Source: Saprolegnia diclina VS20 (Eukaryota; Oomycota; Saprolegniomycetes; Saprolegniales; Saprolegniaceae). From it: a stretch of DNA of 23,395 bases. The stretch lies in contig NW_008246126.1 of assembly GCF_000281045.1 (NCBI RefSeq), positions 107,243-130,637 on the forward strand. The letters are read 5' to 3'. Below are positions 15,137 to 23,395 of the stretch, piece after piece. The notes under the pieces are model-generated. The model saw only the letters and a program-made list of their open reading frames with translations. It was not told the DNA's origin and did not search any database. Position 1 is the first letter of the stretch; every line of letters begins with the position of its first letter. The translations under genes were made by a program, and so were the position numbers.

Positions 15137-18105
15137 ATGCTGCTCGAGGCACCGACGCCGACGGCAGCGAGCGACGGCGCCGTCGCGCACGACGACGTTC
15201 TCTTTCTCATTCTTGTGGGTACTACGACGACGCTTCTGCTCTAACCAGTGGCGTAGCACTACCTGGAGAGTACGGGCCTGTTTGCGACCACGGTTGCGCT
15301 TCTCCTCGAGTCGGGTCTCGACCATCGGTGGCTCTGCGGGCCAAGCCGCGCCATGGCCCAGCTCCGCGCCTACATCTTACGCGGCGAGTTTGCACTTGCC
15401 TTGGCACTTCTCGAGCCGTTGCAGGCGCAGGCACCGACAACGTACGCCCGCGTGCACGACGCTGTCTGCGCGCACGCCTTTCTCGAAGCCTGCGTCGACG
15501 CGGCACCGGTACCTGCCACGTCGCCACTGGCAATGTCAAGTGCATGCATAGATCCCGTCGCGGCTTCGATGGCTCCAAGCGCTGACAAAATCCCACACCG
15601 AGTATGGACTCTACGAGACACTGGCGTTTACAACGACACCGAATACCGTGCATCCGACGCTCGCTTCGTGGAACACGGCGCAGCGCCGATTGCAGTGCTT
15701 CGCCGAGGTTCTCGCCGACGTCCGGGAGCTGCCAAACGACGACGACGGCGTCGCGCGGTACTTGGCGACGCCGCCGATGCAGCTGCAAACGCTCGTGGCA
15801 CAGGCGCTGCGCTATCAGGTCGGATTGTTCCGGCTCGTCGAGTTGTTGTGTACTAGGCTATGTAGGCTCACGAGAGCAACCAAGACGACACGGCGCTGGA
15901 CTGCCTGCGACCGGACGCGGTGCCGTTGCCGGCGCCGACGCAGCACCTGCTTCGCTTGGCATCGACGCCCTCAGTCGACGACAAGAAGACAACTGTCGTC
16001 ACCGCTTCGATGGTTTTACCGCCGAAACGACCGTGGACGACCATCGCACCACAGAACAATGTGGCTTGCCAGACGGAGAGCTCTTCGGTGTTATCCAGCG
16101 AGGTTGGCTCGCAGGCGTCAGTTGCCGTCGATGCAACGGGCGTGCAGACGGCGGTCGTCGTCGCTACCTTGGGTGTACAGACGCGAGAGCCTTTTCTTGC
16201 GTCCGCAGAAGTGCAAACAACCAGCATCGACAGCTCGACGACGAGTGCACAGACGGAACCGAGCACTGCCGATGAGAGCTCGCATTTTGGTGTTCAAACC
16301 GACGTGGCCGAGGTCGCGCATACCGAGTCGCAGACGCCGACGACGACTACGCAAGACGTCGGCCAGCAAGCGGCGCTACACCGGCTAGTGACGGATGCCG
16401 ATGTGCAGACTACGACGTCAACACTGTGCGACGCATCGATGCAAACGACCGTGCCATTGCCCAGTGCACCCGCCATCACCCCACTTGTACTCCCAACGCC
16501 AACGGCTGAGCCGACGCTTCTCCACCGCCCACCGCCACCGGCGTCCACAGACTTTATACGGCTGTCCATGGTACTCCAAGCAAATCGCATGCGAACGTCA
16601 TGTGATTGGCTTCGAGTAGACTGTGCCACCGCCTGTTGCACCGGCAACACTCGGCCGGCGCAACGATATGGTTCGTCTCTCGGACGGACTGGCGCACCTC
16701 AGTCGTCAGTCCAACGCGTTTCCACAAGCGCCACCGACGCCACCAAAGCCTAACAGCCCCGTGCTCCTCTCAACTGCCTCGTTCTCAAATCATCGGACGT
16801 CGGTGCCGGTCGACCGCGCGGCAAAGCCTTCTACGTACGACCAGGCGCCGAGCCCGGCGACGGCGGTCGTAGTTGCCGAGACGCGTGAGGCACAGGTGCC
16901 CGCAACGGCTAACATCAAGAGCCGAATGTATGCACAATGTAGGCGGTCCGAGCTCTGCAAGTAAGCCACCACGGCAAGTACCTCTTGGTCGGTACGAACG
17001 CGCGGGCCGTGCGCGTCCTCAACGTTCGGGATGCGCTGGCGGGACCTCGGGACGCCGTTCCCGGCGCGGCGCTGGCACTGTTACCGGTAGATGTCAACTA
17101 TAGCAGCGACTAGGGTTCTCAACCGACTAGGTTGTGAGTGAGCACTACAAGCACCATAGCGGGCCAATCTACTGCGCCGCGTGGAACTGCACCGATACGC
17201 TCGTGGCCACCGGTGCGTTGGCCGTCGACGACGCATACGACGGCACTTCTTAGGGTCGACGGACGGTGTCATTCACCTCGCCCGCCCGTTCCAGCTTGAC
17301 AAGGTGGCGACAGCGTTGTACGAACACACGGACGTTGGGCCTGCCACCGACAAGACCAAAGTCCGAGCGCTGGTGTTTGCACCCACCTCCGGTAGCCACC
17401 GACCGTCGCATCGGTGATGAAGCCGTCGTCATGTAGATCGCTCGCTTGCATCGATCGGCGGCTACGAAGACAACGTCGTGCGCGTCTGGGACCTGTCTTC
17501 GGCGTCGGTGGCCATGCATTTACCCGGTCATGGCCAGGATCTTCTCTCAGTACGTGGCAAACATGAACGCGCTCGAGTAACCGGCAACGGCGCTAGATGC
17601 AGTACCACGCAATCGAGCCGCACCTGCTCCTCACGTCGGCCCACGACCGGACACTGCGCACGTGGGATCTGCGCACCGGGTGTTGTACGAGCGTGCTGCA
17701 GCTGCCGTCGCCCGCCATTTCCATGGCGTGCCACCCCGTGTCCGGTACGTAATCGAATGCGAAGGGATACCAACGGCCGACGTAGGCTCCGTGGTAGCAT
17801 CGGCGCACGACGACGGCACCGTTGCCCTCTGGGACGCCCGGTCGCACCGACGTCCGACGCACTCGCAACGGCGTCTCACCACAACTGCTGGGTGCCGCCC
17901 GATCCTGTCATTCTCGCCCCACGGCGCCTGGCTCCTCCTCGGTGGCTTTGACGGGTCGCTTCTGGTGTTGAATGACAGCCTCGACGTCGTCGCCGACTAC
18001 TCGGCAACGGTGCGCGACAGTGTCGTACAGGCGGTGTGGCACACGACGCTCCCGGCGTTCGTCACGTCGGGCGCCTCCAAGTCGGTGAAACTCTGGGCGC
18101 TGTAG
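15137..18105 (+). CDS. WDR47-like LisH/CTLH/WD40 protein with a Q-T motif array, eleven exons
   Basis: Exons: 15137-15214, 15257-15508, 15552-15818, 15866-16570, 16620-16895, 16943-17086, 17131-17212, 17254-17391, 17437-17549, 17597-17744 and 17786-18105; 840 residues. The N terminus has a LisH-like helix pair (DDVLFLILHYLESTGLFATT, restored by splicing intron 1) and CTLH features (AMAQLRAYILRGEFALALAL; YETLAFTTTPNTVHPTLASW). Exon 4 codes a disordered Thr/Ser/Val-rich linker with nine Q-T motifs. WD40 repeats fill about 527-840: HHSGPIYCAAWNCTDTLVAT, VRVWDLSSA, LLTSAHDRTLRTWDLRTG, SVVASAHDDGTVALWD and VTSGASKSVKLWAL, about seven blades. The domain order and the KHHSGPIYCAAW blade resemble WDR47, a microtubule-associated protein; microtubule or dynein work is inference. 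Every intron is 41-49 nt and ends TAG. Confidence 0.85.
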
Positions 18106-18271
18106 TCTTCTCCAGAATCGAAACACGCTCTCCTTCTTGTGCGGTCGAGTTGATGTCCCTCACAGTAGCAGCACTAGCTGGGAGCTCGTAGAGACGACGA
18201 GCAGTACACATGCGAATGACCTCCTCGTCTTGTTCCGACTTGGCGGTGTGCACGTGGGGAAGGTTCCCCAT
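18062..18271 (-). CDS. Putative small minus-strand protein (69 aa) overlapping the WDR47-like 3' end
   Basis: The ATG at 18271 opens MGNLPHVHTAKSEQDEEVIR, then MCTARRLYELPASAATVRD, then STAQEGERVSILEKTTAPR. The part outside the overlap (18106-18271) is protein-like, while the last ~15 codons are simply antisense to the final WD blade. It could be a short gene, an exon of a longer minus-strand gene, or chance. No family is recognised. Confidence 0.25.
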   Translation of the reverse strand: MGNLPHVHTAKSEQDEEVIRMCTARRLYELPASAATVRDINSTAQEGERVSILEKTTAPRVSPTWRRPT

Positions 18272-18558
18272 CAGGTGCCACCAGTGACAAGGAAATACAC
18301 ACGGTTCCCTTGGTGACTATGGTCCTCACTACCGCCCAACGACCTTCTGCAGGAGGGTAAGTGATGGGCGGACGATCCGGCCGACGTCGGCGTCGGCTTC
18401 ACCGATCAAGTTTGCACCCGGCACCGTCGACAACCGGTTGTCTACCGAAGGCAAGACACGTCAAGAGGAAGACAGGCAGCCAAGGACAATATGTCGCAAA
18501 AGCTATCGATTGACGCACGCCATACAACGGGCTCTCGACGTCTCGTCGGGCAGGACGC
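18272..18558. other. Convergent intergenic stretch
   Basis: This lies between the 3' ends of the WDR47-like and OST3-like genes. I see no gene or clear regulatory element; it probably holds both 3' untranslated regions. Confidence 0.5.
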
Positions 18559-19731
18559 CTAGTACCACGACTCGTACCACGGGTTCTTGAAGGCGTACGC
18601 CGAGACCATTTGGCGGTAGGCGATGAGGAACATGGCGAGGCAGAGCCCGAGCGCGAGATAGCGCAGCGTCGTGTTCTTGATCGCGACCGCCGACTGCGAC
18701 ATGAGGATGACGCTGAGCGCCGCCACAATATCGTAGCCGCCGACGATGAGGCCTTCGACGACAAACTGCTGACGGCCCTGCGGATGGAAGAACGTAATCT
18801 TGCCGTTGCGCTCCTGCGAGAACGCCGGCGGCTCGCGGATGATGCAGTAGACCATGCCCGAGACCGAGAGGCCGTAAAAGAGCTAGATACGGCATGAGAT
18901 TTGAGCCATACGTAGTGAGCACGTACGAACGAGATGGCGAGCCAGACGCGCTTGCGGCGAAGGCGGTTGAGGACCATGTCCAAGTTGGACCACACCGAGT
19001 GCGCAATCACGCCAAGCACAAAGAGAACGCCAAAGAGCACAGCGTATGCAAACGCCTTGGAGCGGAGCACGGGCGCGTCGACGCCCGTCTTTTCCTTGAC
19101 GTAGCTCATCATGGACTCGGCCGACTTGCCCTGCGTGTAGACGCTAAAGATCTGGTTCGCGGGCAGCTCAATCTTGGTCGGCAGCTTCTTGCCCGTGTCT
19201 TCCGTGCGGTCGGGCCCGACGTACACGAGCTGCGGCGCCGACGTAAAGCCATGCTACAGAATCCAGCGCGTGAGCTTGCCATTCCTTCGCACAATAGGAC
19301 GACGTACGATGCCGTACGCGCCTTGGTTCGTGTCAAAGTCGACGACGCCAAAGAAGATGTCAAAGCCATCACGGCCCTTCTCGCCCGTCGCGAGCACCGA
19401 CTCGGCGAGGACAGTGAATTCGGGATGCACTTGCCTACGTGGCATGGCCTCGTGAGCGCGTGTCGTTATGGATGCATGTAGGTACGTACTGGCAGACTTC
19501 GCACGCGTACTTTTCGCCAAGCGCCGTGAAGAGCAGGAAGAGATGGTACGGGCGCTCGGGCGCGACCGCCACCTCGGTGTAGAGCTCCGTGTCGAAGGTC
19601 ACGACGCCATCGCGGACGCGGCCCTTGAGGCCACGCAGCTTCTCGACGCCCGAAGCGTAGTCATTGCGCGCCGATCGTCCGGCGGCGACGCAGAGGATGG
19701 CGGCGACTAGCGCGAGGAAGAGCGCTCGCAT
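18559..19731 (-). CDS. OST3: Oligosaccharyltransferase thioredoxin-fold subunit (OST3/OST6, TUSC3/MAGT1 type), four exons
   Basis: This subunit of the ER oligosaccharyltransferase holds client cysteines through a lumenal thioredoxin-like CxxC site so that nearby Asn sites can be glycosylated. Exons: 19731-19490, 19434-19308, 19253-18927 and 18882-18559; 339 residues. A signal peptide (MRALFLALVAAILCVAAG) is followed by a thioredoxin-like domain with the redox motif YACEVCQQVHPEF (Cys77 and Cys80), completed across intron 1, and then FFGVVDFDTNQGAYGIHGFT across intron 2, where the family has VDFDEG.....NSAPT. Four membrane spans follow: AYAVLFGVLFVLGVIAHSVW, WLAISFLFYGLSVSGMVYC (joined across intron 3), GGYDIVAALSVILMSQS and ALGLCLAMFLIAYRQMVSAY. 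Length, topology and CxxC agree with the family. The introns are 55, 54 and 44 nt, all with donor GTACGT. Confidence 0.93.
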
Positions 19732-20193
19732 GCTTGATACGCGTCGCAAGCAAGTCTTCGTTCTGACCGCAGAGGCTACAAACCTCCCATTTTTAATAAA
19801 CAACCTCTATGTTTGCATGTGCATACGTGGCACCGTCGCCAGGCCACCACGCATGGCCGACCGCCACCGCGAGGCAGTGGCGCATCGGCGCAAGCGTCCC
19901 AGCGCCTGAAGCAGTGCTATAAGCAATGACGTGTCGGCGCGCCGACGCCGGTTGCGCGCCTTTTCCAGCCAAACCGGCAGTCTCGCTGCTCGCTGGCTTC
20001 GGCTCGTCGGCTCTCTAAGTGCTATCGGTGCCAGTCGACTGCCACCAGCTTTCTGAAGCGACCCGTCGTCGGCCACGGCGCTTCGATCGGTGCTGGCACG
20101 AGGCCAGGGTCGGTGCAATGAGGTCGTGAGCTGTCAGGCTTGCCATCGTACGGATAACCTCCGGATAATTTAAATCTCCAGAGCAAGTGCAAC
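19732..20193. other. Divergent promoter region between OST3-like and MIT-domain genes
   Basis: No gene is supported. The two flanking genes start outward from it. Near 20154-20175 there are two close CGGATAA copies and a TTTAAAT run just before the MIT gene; CGGATAA also forms half of the subterminal box of the transposon, which is probably coincidence. Nothing else is recognisable. Confidence 0.45.
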
Positions 20194-20442
20194 ATGAACT
20201 ACGGCGAGGCCGTCGCGCTGGTCGAGGCGGCGGTTGCGGCCGAGGACCGTGGGCTCTACGCGCGGGCGACGGAAGAGTACTTTGTTGCTGCGAGTGCGAT
20301 GGCTGCAGCGGCGCTCACGGAGCCGTCGCCCAAGATCCAGCAGCTGCTCGAGCTCAAGGCGCAGCAAGTCGAGCGCTGGGGTGTCGCCCTCGCGGCGTGG
20401 CTCGCCGACGGCCAGCGCGGGCCGGTGCCCATGCGCACATAG
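20194..20442 (+). CDS. Stand-alone MIT-domain protein (82 aa)
   Basis: A complete single-exon protein. Residues 4-72 fit an MIT (microtubule-interacting and trafficking) three-helix bundle: EAVALVEAAVAAEDRGLYA, RATEEYFVAASAMAAAAL, then KIQQLLELKAQQVERW. MIT domains bind ESCRT-III tail motifs and usually sit at the N terminus of larger proteins such as Vps4, spastin or calpain-7. Here almost the whole protein is the domain, with a ten-residue tail. The third helix has WGVALAAWL where the family commonly has a YLxRAExL pattern, so recognition of a standard MIM1 tail may be altered (inference). It could be the first exon of a longer gene, but no downstream exon is visible before the next gene's initiator. 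Confidence 0.7.
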   Translation: MNYGEAVALVEAAVAAEDRGLYARATEEYFVAASAMAAAALTEPSPKIQQLLELKAQQVERWGVALAAWLADGQRGPVPMRT

Positions 20443-20585
20443 TAATCTACGCACATAATATGTCCTCTTCTGGTGTTCGTTTCGATCGATAGAACAAGTG
20501 TGGTGCGAACCGTCACCAGACTTTCCACAGGCATCGATTGTTCCAAGCGTCGCCGTGGGCATCGCCGCTTCAAACCATTTTCCAA

Positions 20586-20595
20586 TTTCATTTGC
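20586..20595 (+). promoter_or_regulatory. Initiator-like box upstream of the repeat-protein gene
   Basis: ATTTCATTTG lies about 12 bp before the ATG at 20608 and fits the YCAWTTYY-type initiator; CAACAAC follows directly before the start codon. Confidence 0.4.
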
Positions 20596-20607
20596 AGCGA
20601 CAACAAC

Positions 20608-22164
20608 ATGAAGACCAGCGCGGTGCTCTGCCTCATGGCGCTAGCAGCGTCGGCGTCGGCGACGCTCCGTGGCGCCACGTACATGCTCGTGGAAGGCAAC
20701 AGCGATACGCCTGTATTCCTCGAGCAAGGCGAGGCGATGGCAGCGACGTACAACCAGCCGCCGCCCTCGTACAAGAAACCAAGCAAGAAGCCTGCGGCGT
20801 CGTACAGCAAACCGTCGACCAAGCCATCGGAAAAGCCCAAGCAGCCGACGGGCTACCCCGCCGAGAAGAAACAGCCCTACATCTTTGTGTCCGAGGACAT
20901 GGACGACGCCGACATTGGTCGAGCGGTGCTCGACGCCATGCGCGACGACGCCGAATCGTACGCGCCTCCGTCGCAGTCGTATGGCCAGCCACCGGCTTCC
21001 AATTACCAGCAGCCGCCTCCGTCGTCGTACCAGCAGCCGCCTCCGTCGTCGTACCAGTCGCCGCCTCCGTCGTCGTACCAGCAGCCGCCCCCGACGTACG
21101 GAAAGCCGTCGTCGCCATACCAGCAACCGCCCTCGTCGTATCAGCAACCACCTTCGTCGTATCAGCAGCCACCTTCGTCCTACCAGCAACCGCCGCCGAA
21201 GAAGAAGCCCACGTACCAGCGCCCGACGACGTACCTCAAGCCGTCGTCGTCCTACCAGAAGCCGTCCTCGTACCAGAAACCGGCGTCACCGTACCAAAAG
21301 CCGTCGCCGTCGTACAACAAGCCCCAGCCTTCGACCGGCGAGAAGCCTTGTCCGTCCCATGAAGGCGCCAACACGGTGCCCAGGGGCAAGTACTTTGTCC
21401 TTGTCTCTGACGACCCGGAGGACACGGAGGAGGTCGACGATATTGCGTACGACGTTGTTGACGACGACGGCGACGTGTTCCTTGACACTTGGAAATCCAA
21501 CGCCGACATGGAAGCCCGTAAGAAGAAGAAGAAGGCGAAGAAGCCAACCAAGTACAACCTCTTGGACCAGCGCCTCCGCCTCGTGGCGTTGACGGACGCC
21601 AACGTCAACGACTATTCGGAGGTCATGGACGACGGCGACTATCTGATTGAGACCAACCAGCACACCGCCAACGACGACGAAGCCGTGTTCTTGGCCGACG
21701 ACGGGCCGTCCGCCGGCGTCCCGAATGCCGGGTTCAAACCCGACAAGAAGAAGACCAACTTTTTCAACAACGGCAAGGCGATGCTCACGGGCGAGACGTT
21801 CGACGACGTTGTCCGTGACGCTGAGAACGTCTTCATTGCGGACCGGAAGCGCGTGCCGCAGCATTACCACAAGAAACCGGCGCGCGTCCTCGACACGATC
21901 GACGATGAGGACGAGGACACGAGTGGCTTGGACATCGAGAACCGGCGGCCGACGCATTTGTTGACGCCGTCGTCGGGCGGCGGGTTCAACAGCAACTCGG
22001 GCGTGAAGACTTACTTTTTGCGCGCTGTGTCCGAAGACGACGGCGACGAGGACGTTGGCGATGCGGTCAACGACGGTGAGGTCAACGGCGGCGACGACAA
22101 CTATGACGACGACTATGACGCCAACTATGAGCTCCCGAATCCGTGGGAAGACACTGACAACTAA
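20608..22164 (+). CDS. Secreted Tyr/Pro/Gln/Lys-repeat protein with acidic C-terminal half (adhesive-like)
   Basis: A single 518-codon exon. The start at 20608 gives a signal peptide (MKTSAVLCLMALAASASA). Residues about 46-90 are Lys/Pro-rich with YKKPSKKP and YSKPSTKP. Residues about 132-205 hold repeats of YQQPPPSS (8-mer) and then YQQPPSS (7-mer). Residues about 205-240 switch to YQKPSS-type units ending YNKP. The second half is strongly acidic (DDDGD, DDEDEDTSG, DDNYDDDYDANYE) with one Lys cluster (RKKKKKAKKPTK). A degenerate motif around Y-[FIM]-x-V-[SE]-[ED]-D recurs (YIFVSEDMDD, YFVLVSDDPED, YFLRAVSEDDGD). The Tyr/Lys/Pro repeats resemble mussel foot proteins and cell-wall extensins; a wall or cyst-coat adhesive role is inference. 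No membrane span or clear GPI signal is seen. Confidence 0.85.
   Translation: MKTSAVLCLMALAASASATLRGATYMLVEGNSDTPVFLEQGEAMAATYNQPPPSYKKPSKKPAASYSKPSTKPSEKPKQPTGYPAEKKQPYIFVSEDMDDADIGRAVLDAMRDDAESYAPPSQSYGQPPASNYQQPPPSSYQQPPPSSYQSPPPSSYQQPPPTYGKPSSPYQQPPSSYQQPPSSYQQPPSSYQQPPPKKKPTYQRPTTYLKPSSSYQKPSSYQKPASPYQKPSPSYNKPQPSTGEKPCPSHEGANTVPRGKYFVLVSDDPEDTEEVDDIAYDVVDDDGDVFLDTWKSNADMEARKKKKKAKKPTKYNLLDQRLRLVALTDANVNDYSEVMDDGDYLIETNQHTANDDEAVFLADDGPSAGVPNAGFKPDKKKTNFFNNGKAMLTGETFDDVVRDAENVFIADRKRVPQHYHKKPARVLDTIDDEDEDTSGLDIENRRPTHLLTPSSGGGFNSNSGVKTYFLRAVSEDDGDEDVGDAVNDGEVNGGDDNYDDDYDANYELPNPWEDTDN
21001..21330 (+). repeat. Coding tandem repeats, 24-bp then 21-bp units
   Basis: Units of 24 bp (core CAGCCGCCTCCGTCGTCGTA) recur in near-perfect tandem around 21004-21090, then 21-bp units, then diverged units. 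Near-identity of neighbouring 24-bp units indicates recent slippage or unequal exchange. Confidence 0.85.
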
Positions 22165-22788
22165 GCGCATCGTTGGTTATCCATTTCCATCATCACAAAC
22201 AATATATACACCCTGCTTTTGGACTCTTCTTTGTTCCTCAAGCTTGCCACTGGGGTTAGGTCGTAGCATGTAGCCGGCCAATTCCTGGTAAGAGGACATG
22301 CGCTTTGGCTTGGTCTCCCATAGCGCCATCAGGGCACCCGGTTTCTCATAGATCGGCGGTGGTGTGATTCTCTAAGATACTAGGGTGTAACTAGCGCTGG
22401 AGGGTTATAGCTTAGTGGTACTGGCTGGATCCGTGATGACAACACGACGCAATTGCACTTCAAGTGAACACGACAGCGGACGCACTTCCTCGAGTTGGGT
22501 GCGTTGGTCGACCCGCCAATATCAAAGAACCAAATTATTGATTCGACGTCGGTCGGAGGGGCCCCTGTCGCGTGCATTCAACGAGTCGGCGTCGACGGTT
22601 ACTCATGCGTGCACAGGTTGTCGACCGCGTCTGGCAATTGTTCGCCGGCTCGACGATTGCTCGAATCGAAGCCATCGATTTTTGCTCTGGAACAAGAACA
22701 TTGCGCTTCATCTTGCCCTTCTCTTGCTCGATGTCGAAGGTGGTCGGTTGGTGCGGTGGCAATGTGTGCGGTCGACTCATTCTTCAAC
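22165..22788. other. Intergenic stretch without a supported gene
   Basis: Short protein-like frames occur on both strands around 22600-22760 (plus: RAQVVDRVWQLFAGSTIAR; minus: MKRNVLVPEQKSMASIRAIV), and neither can be preferred. The part 22165-22300 is the 3' flank of the repeat-protein gene. A TAGCTTAGTGG string near 22408 resembles a tRNA A-box but has no partner. Confidence 0.4.
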
Positions 22789-23395
22789 ATGCTTCGTGGC
22801 GCCGCCGGTCTTGCATTTGCGATGGGGGCCGCGACGGCCTCCTTCCGCAGCGGCACGTACATTTGCGACACATGGAACGCGTGGAATTGCTTCCCCGACG
22901 TCCCGACGATTGTGCGCTGGAGCGACGACGGCGTCGGCGTCGAGTGCATGTCGACGGACGGCAAGACGTGTTTGCCGACGACGACGCCCGACGCCTGCAT
23001 CCAGCTCAAGCGACAACCGCCGACGTACACGTCAAACATCAAGTGCTCGATGAGTTTGCCCAAAGATCATTCGTTCGACTGGTGTTCTGCTGCGAAGGCC
23101 CATCTCACGCACCTCGACGAGTCCACGGTAGTGACGCCGCCACCAACGCAGTCATCCTACGCTACGTTGGCGCCGAAAGCTTCCACATCGTCGCCTTATG
23201 CGACAACGACTGCCCCCCAGTCGTACGGAACACCCGTACCAAGCTCCGACGCCCCCAAAGCGACGACTGCTGCGCCTAAACCATCGACGACGGGTCCGTA
23301 CGGCACGGCGACGCCTAACACCGACGCCCCGAGACCGGCGACGACAAGCAAGCCGTTGACGCCGACGCCGTATGGTACGGCGCCCCCGAGAACCG
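22789..23395 (+). CDS. Secreted Cys-containing protein with Thr/Pro-rich repeats, 3'-truncated by the window edge
   Basis: The frame is open from ATG 22789 (or in-frame ATG 22762) to the right edge, 202 codons seen. The start at 22789 gives a signal peptide (MLRGAAGLAFAMGAATA). A Cys-containing globular segment of about 90 residues follows (TYICDTWNAWNCFPDVPT, GVECMSTDGKTCLPTTTPD, SNIKCSMSLPKDHSFDWC; seven cysteines). From about residue 115 the sequence turns into Thr/Pro/Ser-rich repeats with recurring (S/P)YGT or PYAT units (PQSYGTP, TTGPYGTATPN, TPTPYGTAPP), a likely O-glycosylated stalk. The family is not recognised. Similar architecture (small Cys domain plus mucin-like tail) is common among oomycete secreted proteins. 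Confidence 0.75.
   Translation, partial: MLRGAAGLAFAMGAATASFRSGTYICDTWNAWNCFPDVPTIVRWSDDGVGVECMSTDGKTCLPTTTPDACIQLKRQPPTYTSNIKCSMSLPKDHSFDWCSAAKAHLTHLDESTVVTPPPTQSSYATLAPKASTSSPYATTTAPQSYGTPVPSSDAPKATTAAPKPSTTGPYGTATPNTDAPRPATTSKPLTPTPYGTAPPRT

Noticed and set aside
21286-22170. 294-codon minus-strand frame opposite the repeat protein
   Set aside because: Val/Arg-rich antisense of Asp-rich and Pro-rich codons; the plus strand has the signal peptide and repeats.
22400-22480. tRNA-like A-box (TAGCTTAGTGG)
   Set aside because: No B-box of the GGTTCRANTCC type follows at the right distance, and no cloverleaf with paired acceptor ends could be drawn.
1-23395. CRISPR arrays, rRNA genes and bacterial operon signals
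   Set aside because: No regularly spaced identical repeats, no rRNA-like sequence, and the intron-rich gene structure shows a eukaryotic genome.

Overview
The window is eukaryotic nuclear DNA: GC-rich, gene-dense, and cut by very short spliceosomal introns (41-55 nt, GT...TAG) in proteins that are otherwise well conserved. Short introns, compact spacing, TCATTTYY-type initiator boxes just upstream of start codons and lineage-typical secreted Thr/Pro-rich proteins point to an oomycete, most likely of the Saprolegnia/Achlya group. This assignment rests on style and recognised protein families, not on a database match.

Left third (1-7300): a minus-strand ubiquitin-like-domain protein running off the left edge; a six-exon glucosidase I gene (GH63, N-glycan trimming) on the plus strand; a minus-strand unknown protein built around a duplicated ~70-residue unit; a 947-bp deletion-derived DNA transposon with 47-bp perfect terminal inverted repeats and a PIF/Harbinger-like transposase fragment; and a three-exon geranylgeranyl diphosphate synthase whose first coding exon is only 18 nt.

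Middle (7400-14900): an eight-exon minus-strand leucine-rich-repeat protein, a small two-exon unknown, a DUF4419 protein, an ambiguous stretch with two weak plus-strand gene models, and a tandem pair of paralogous type I membrane proteins with EGF-like domains and a shared C-terminal tail motif.

Right third (15100-23395): an eleven-exon LisH/CTLH/WD40 protein resembling WDR47, carrying an unusual array of Q-T motifs about 12 residues apart; a convergent four-exon OST3/TUSC3-type oligosaccharyltransferase subunit; a stand-alone MIT-domain protein; a secreted Tyr/Pro/Lys repeat protein resembling an adhesive; and the 5' part of another secreted Thr/Pro-rich protein running off the right edge.

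Themes: glycoprotein biogenesis in the ER (OST3 adds, glucosidase I trims N-glycans) and cell-surface or secreted proteins (EGF pair, repeat protein, right-edge protein). There is no evidence that the genes form an operon-like unit. The most unusual signals are the Q-T array, the adhesive-like repeat protein, the matched tails of the EGF pair, the element with terminal inverted repeats, and the uniformity of the 27 inferred introns. Exon boundaries were inferred by hand from frame continuity, GT/AG sites and protein sense.
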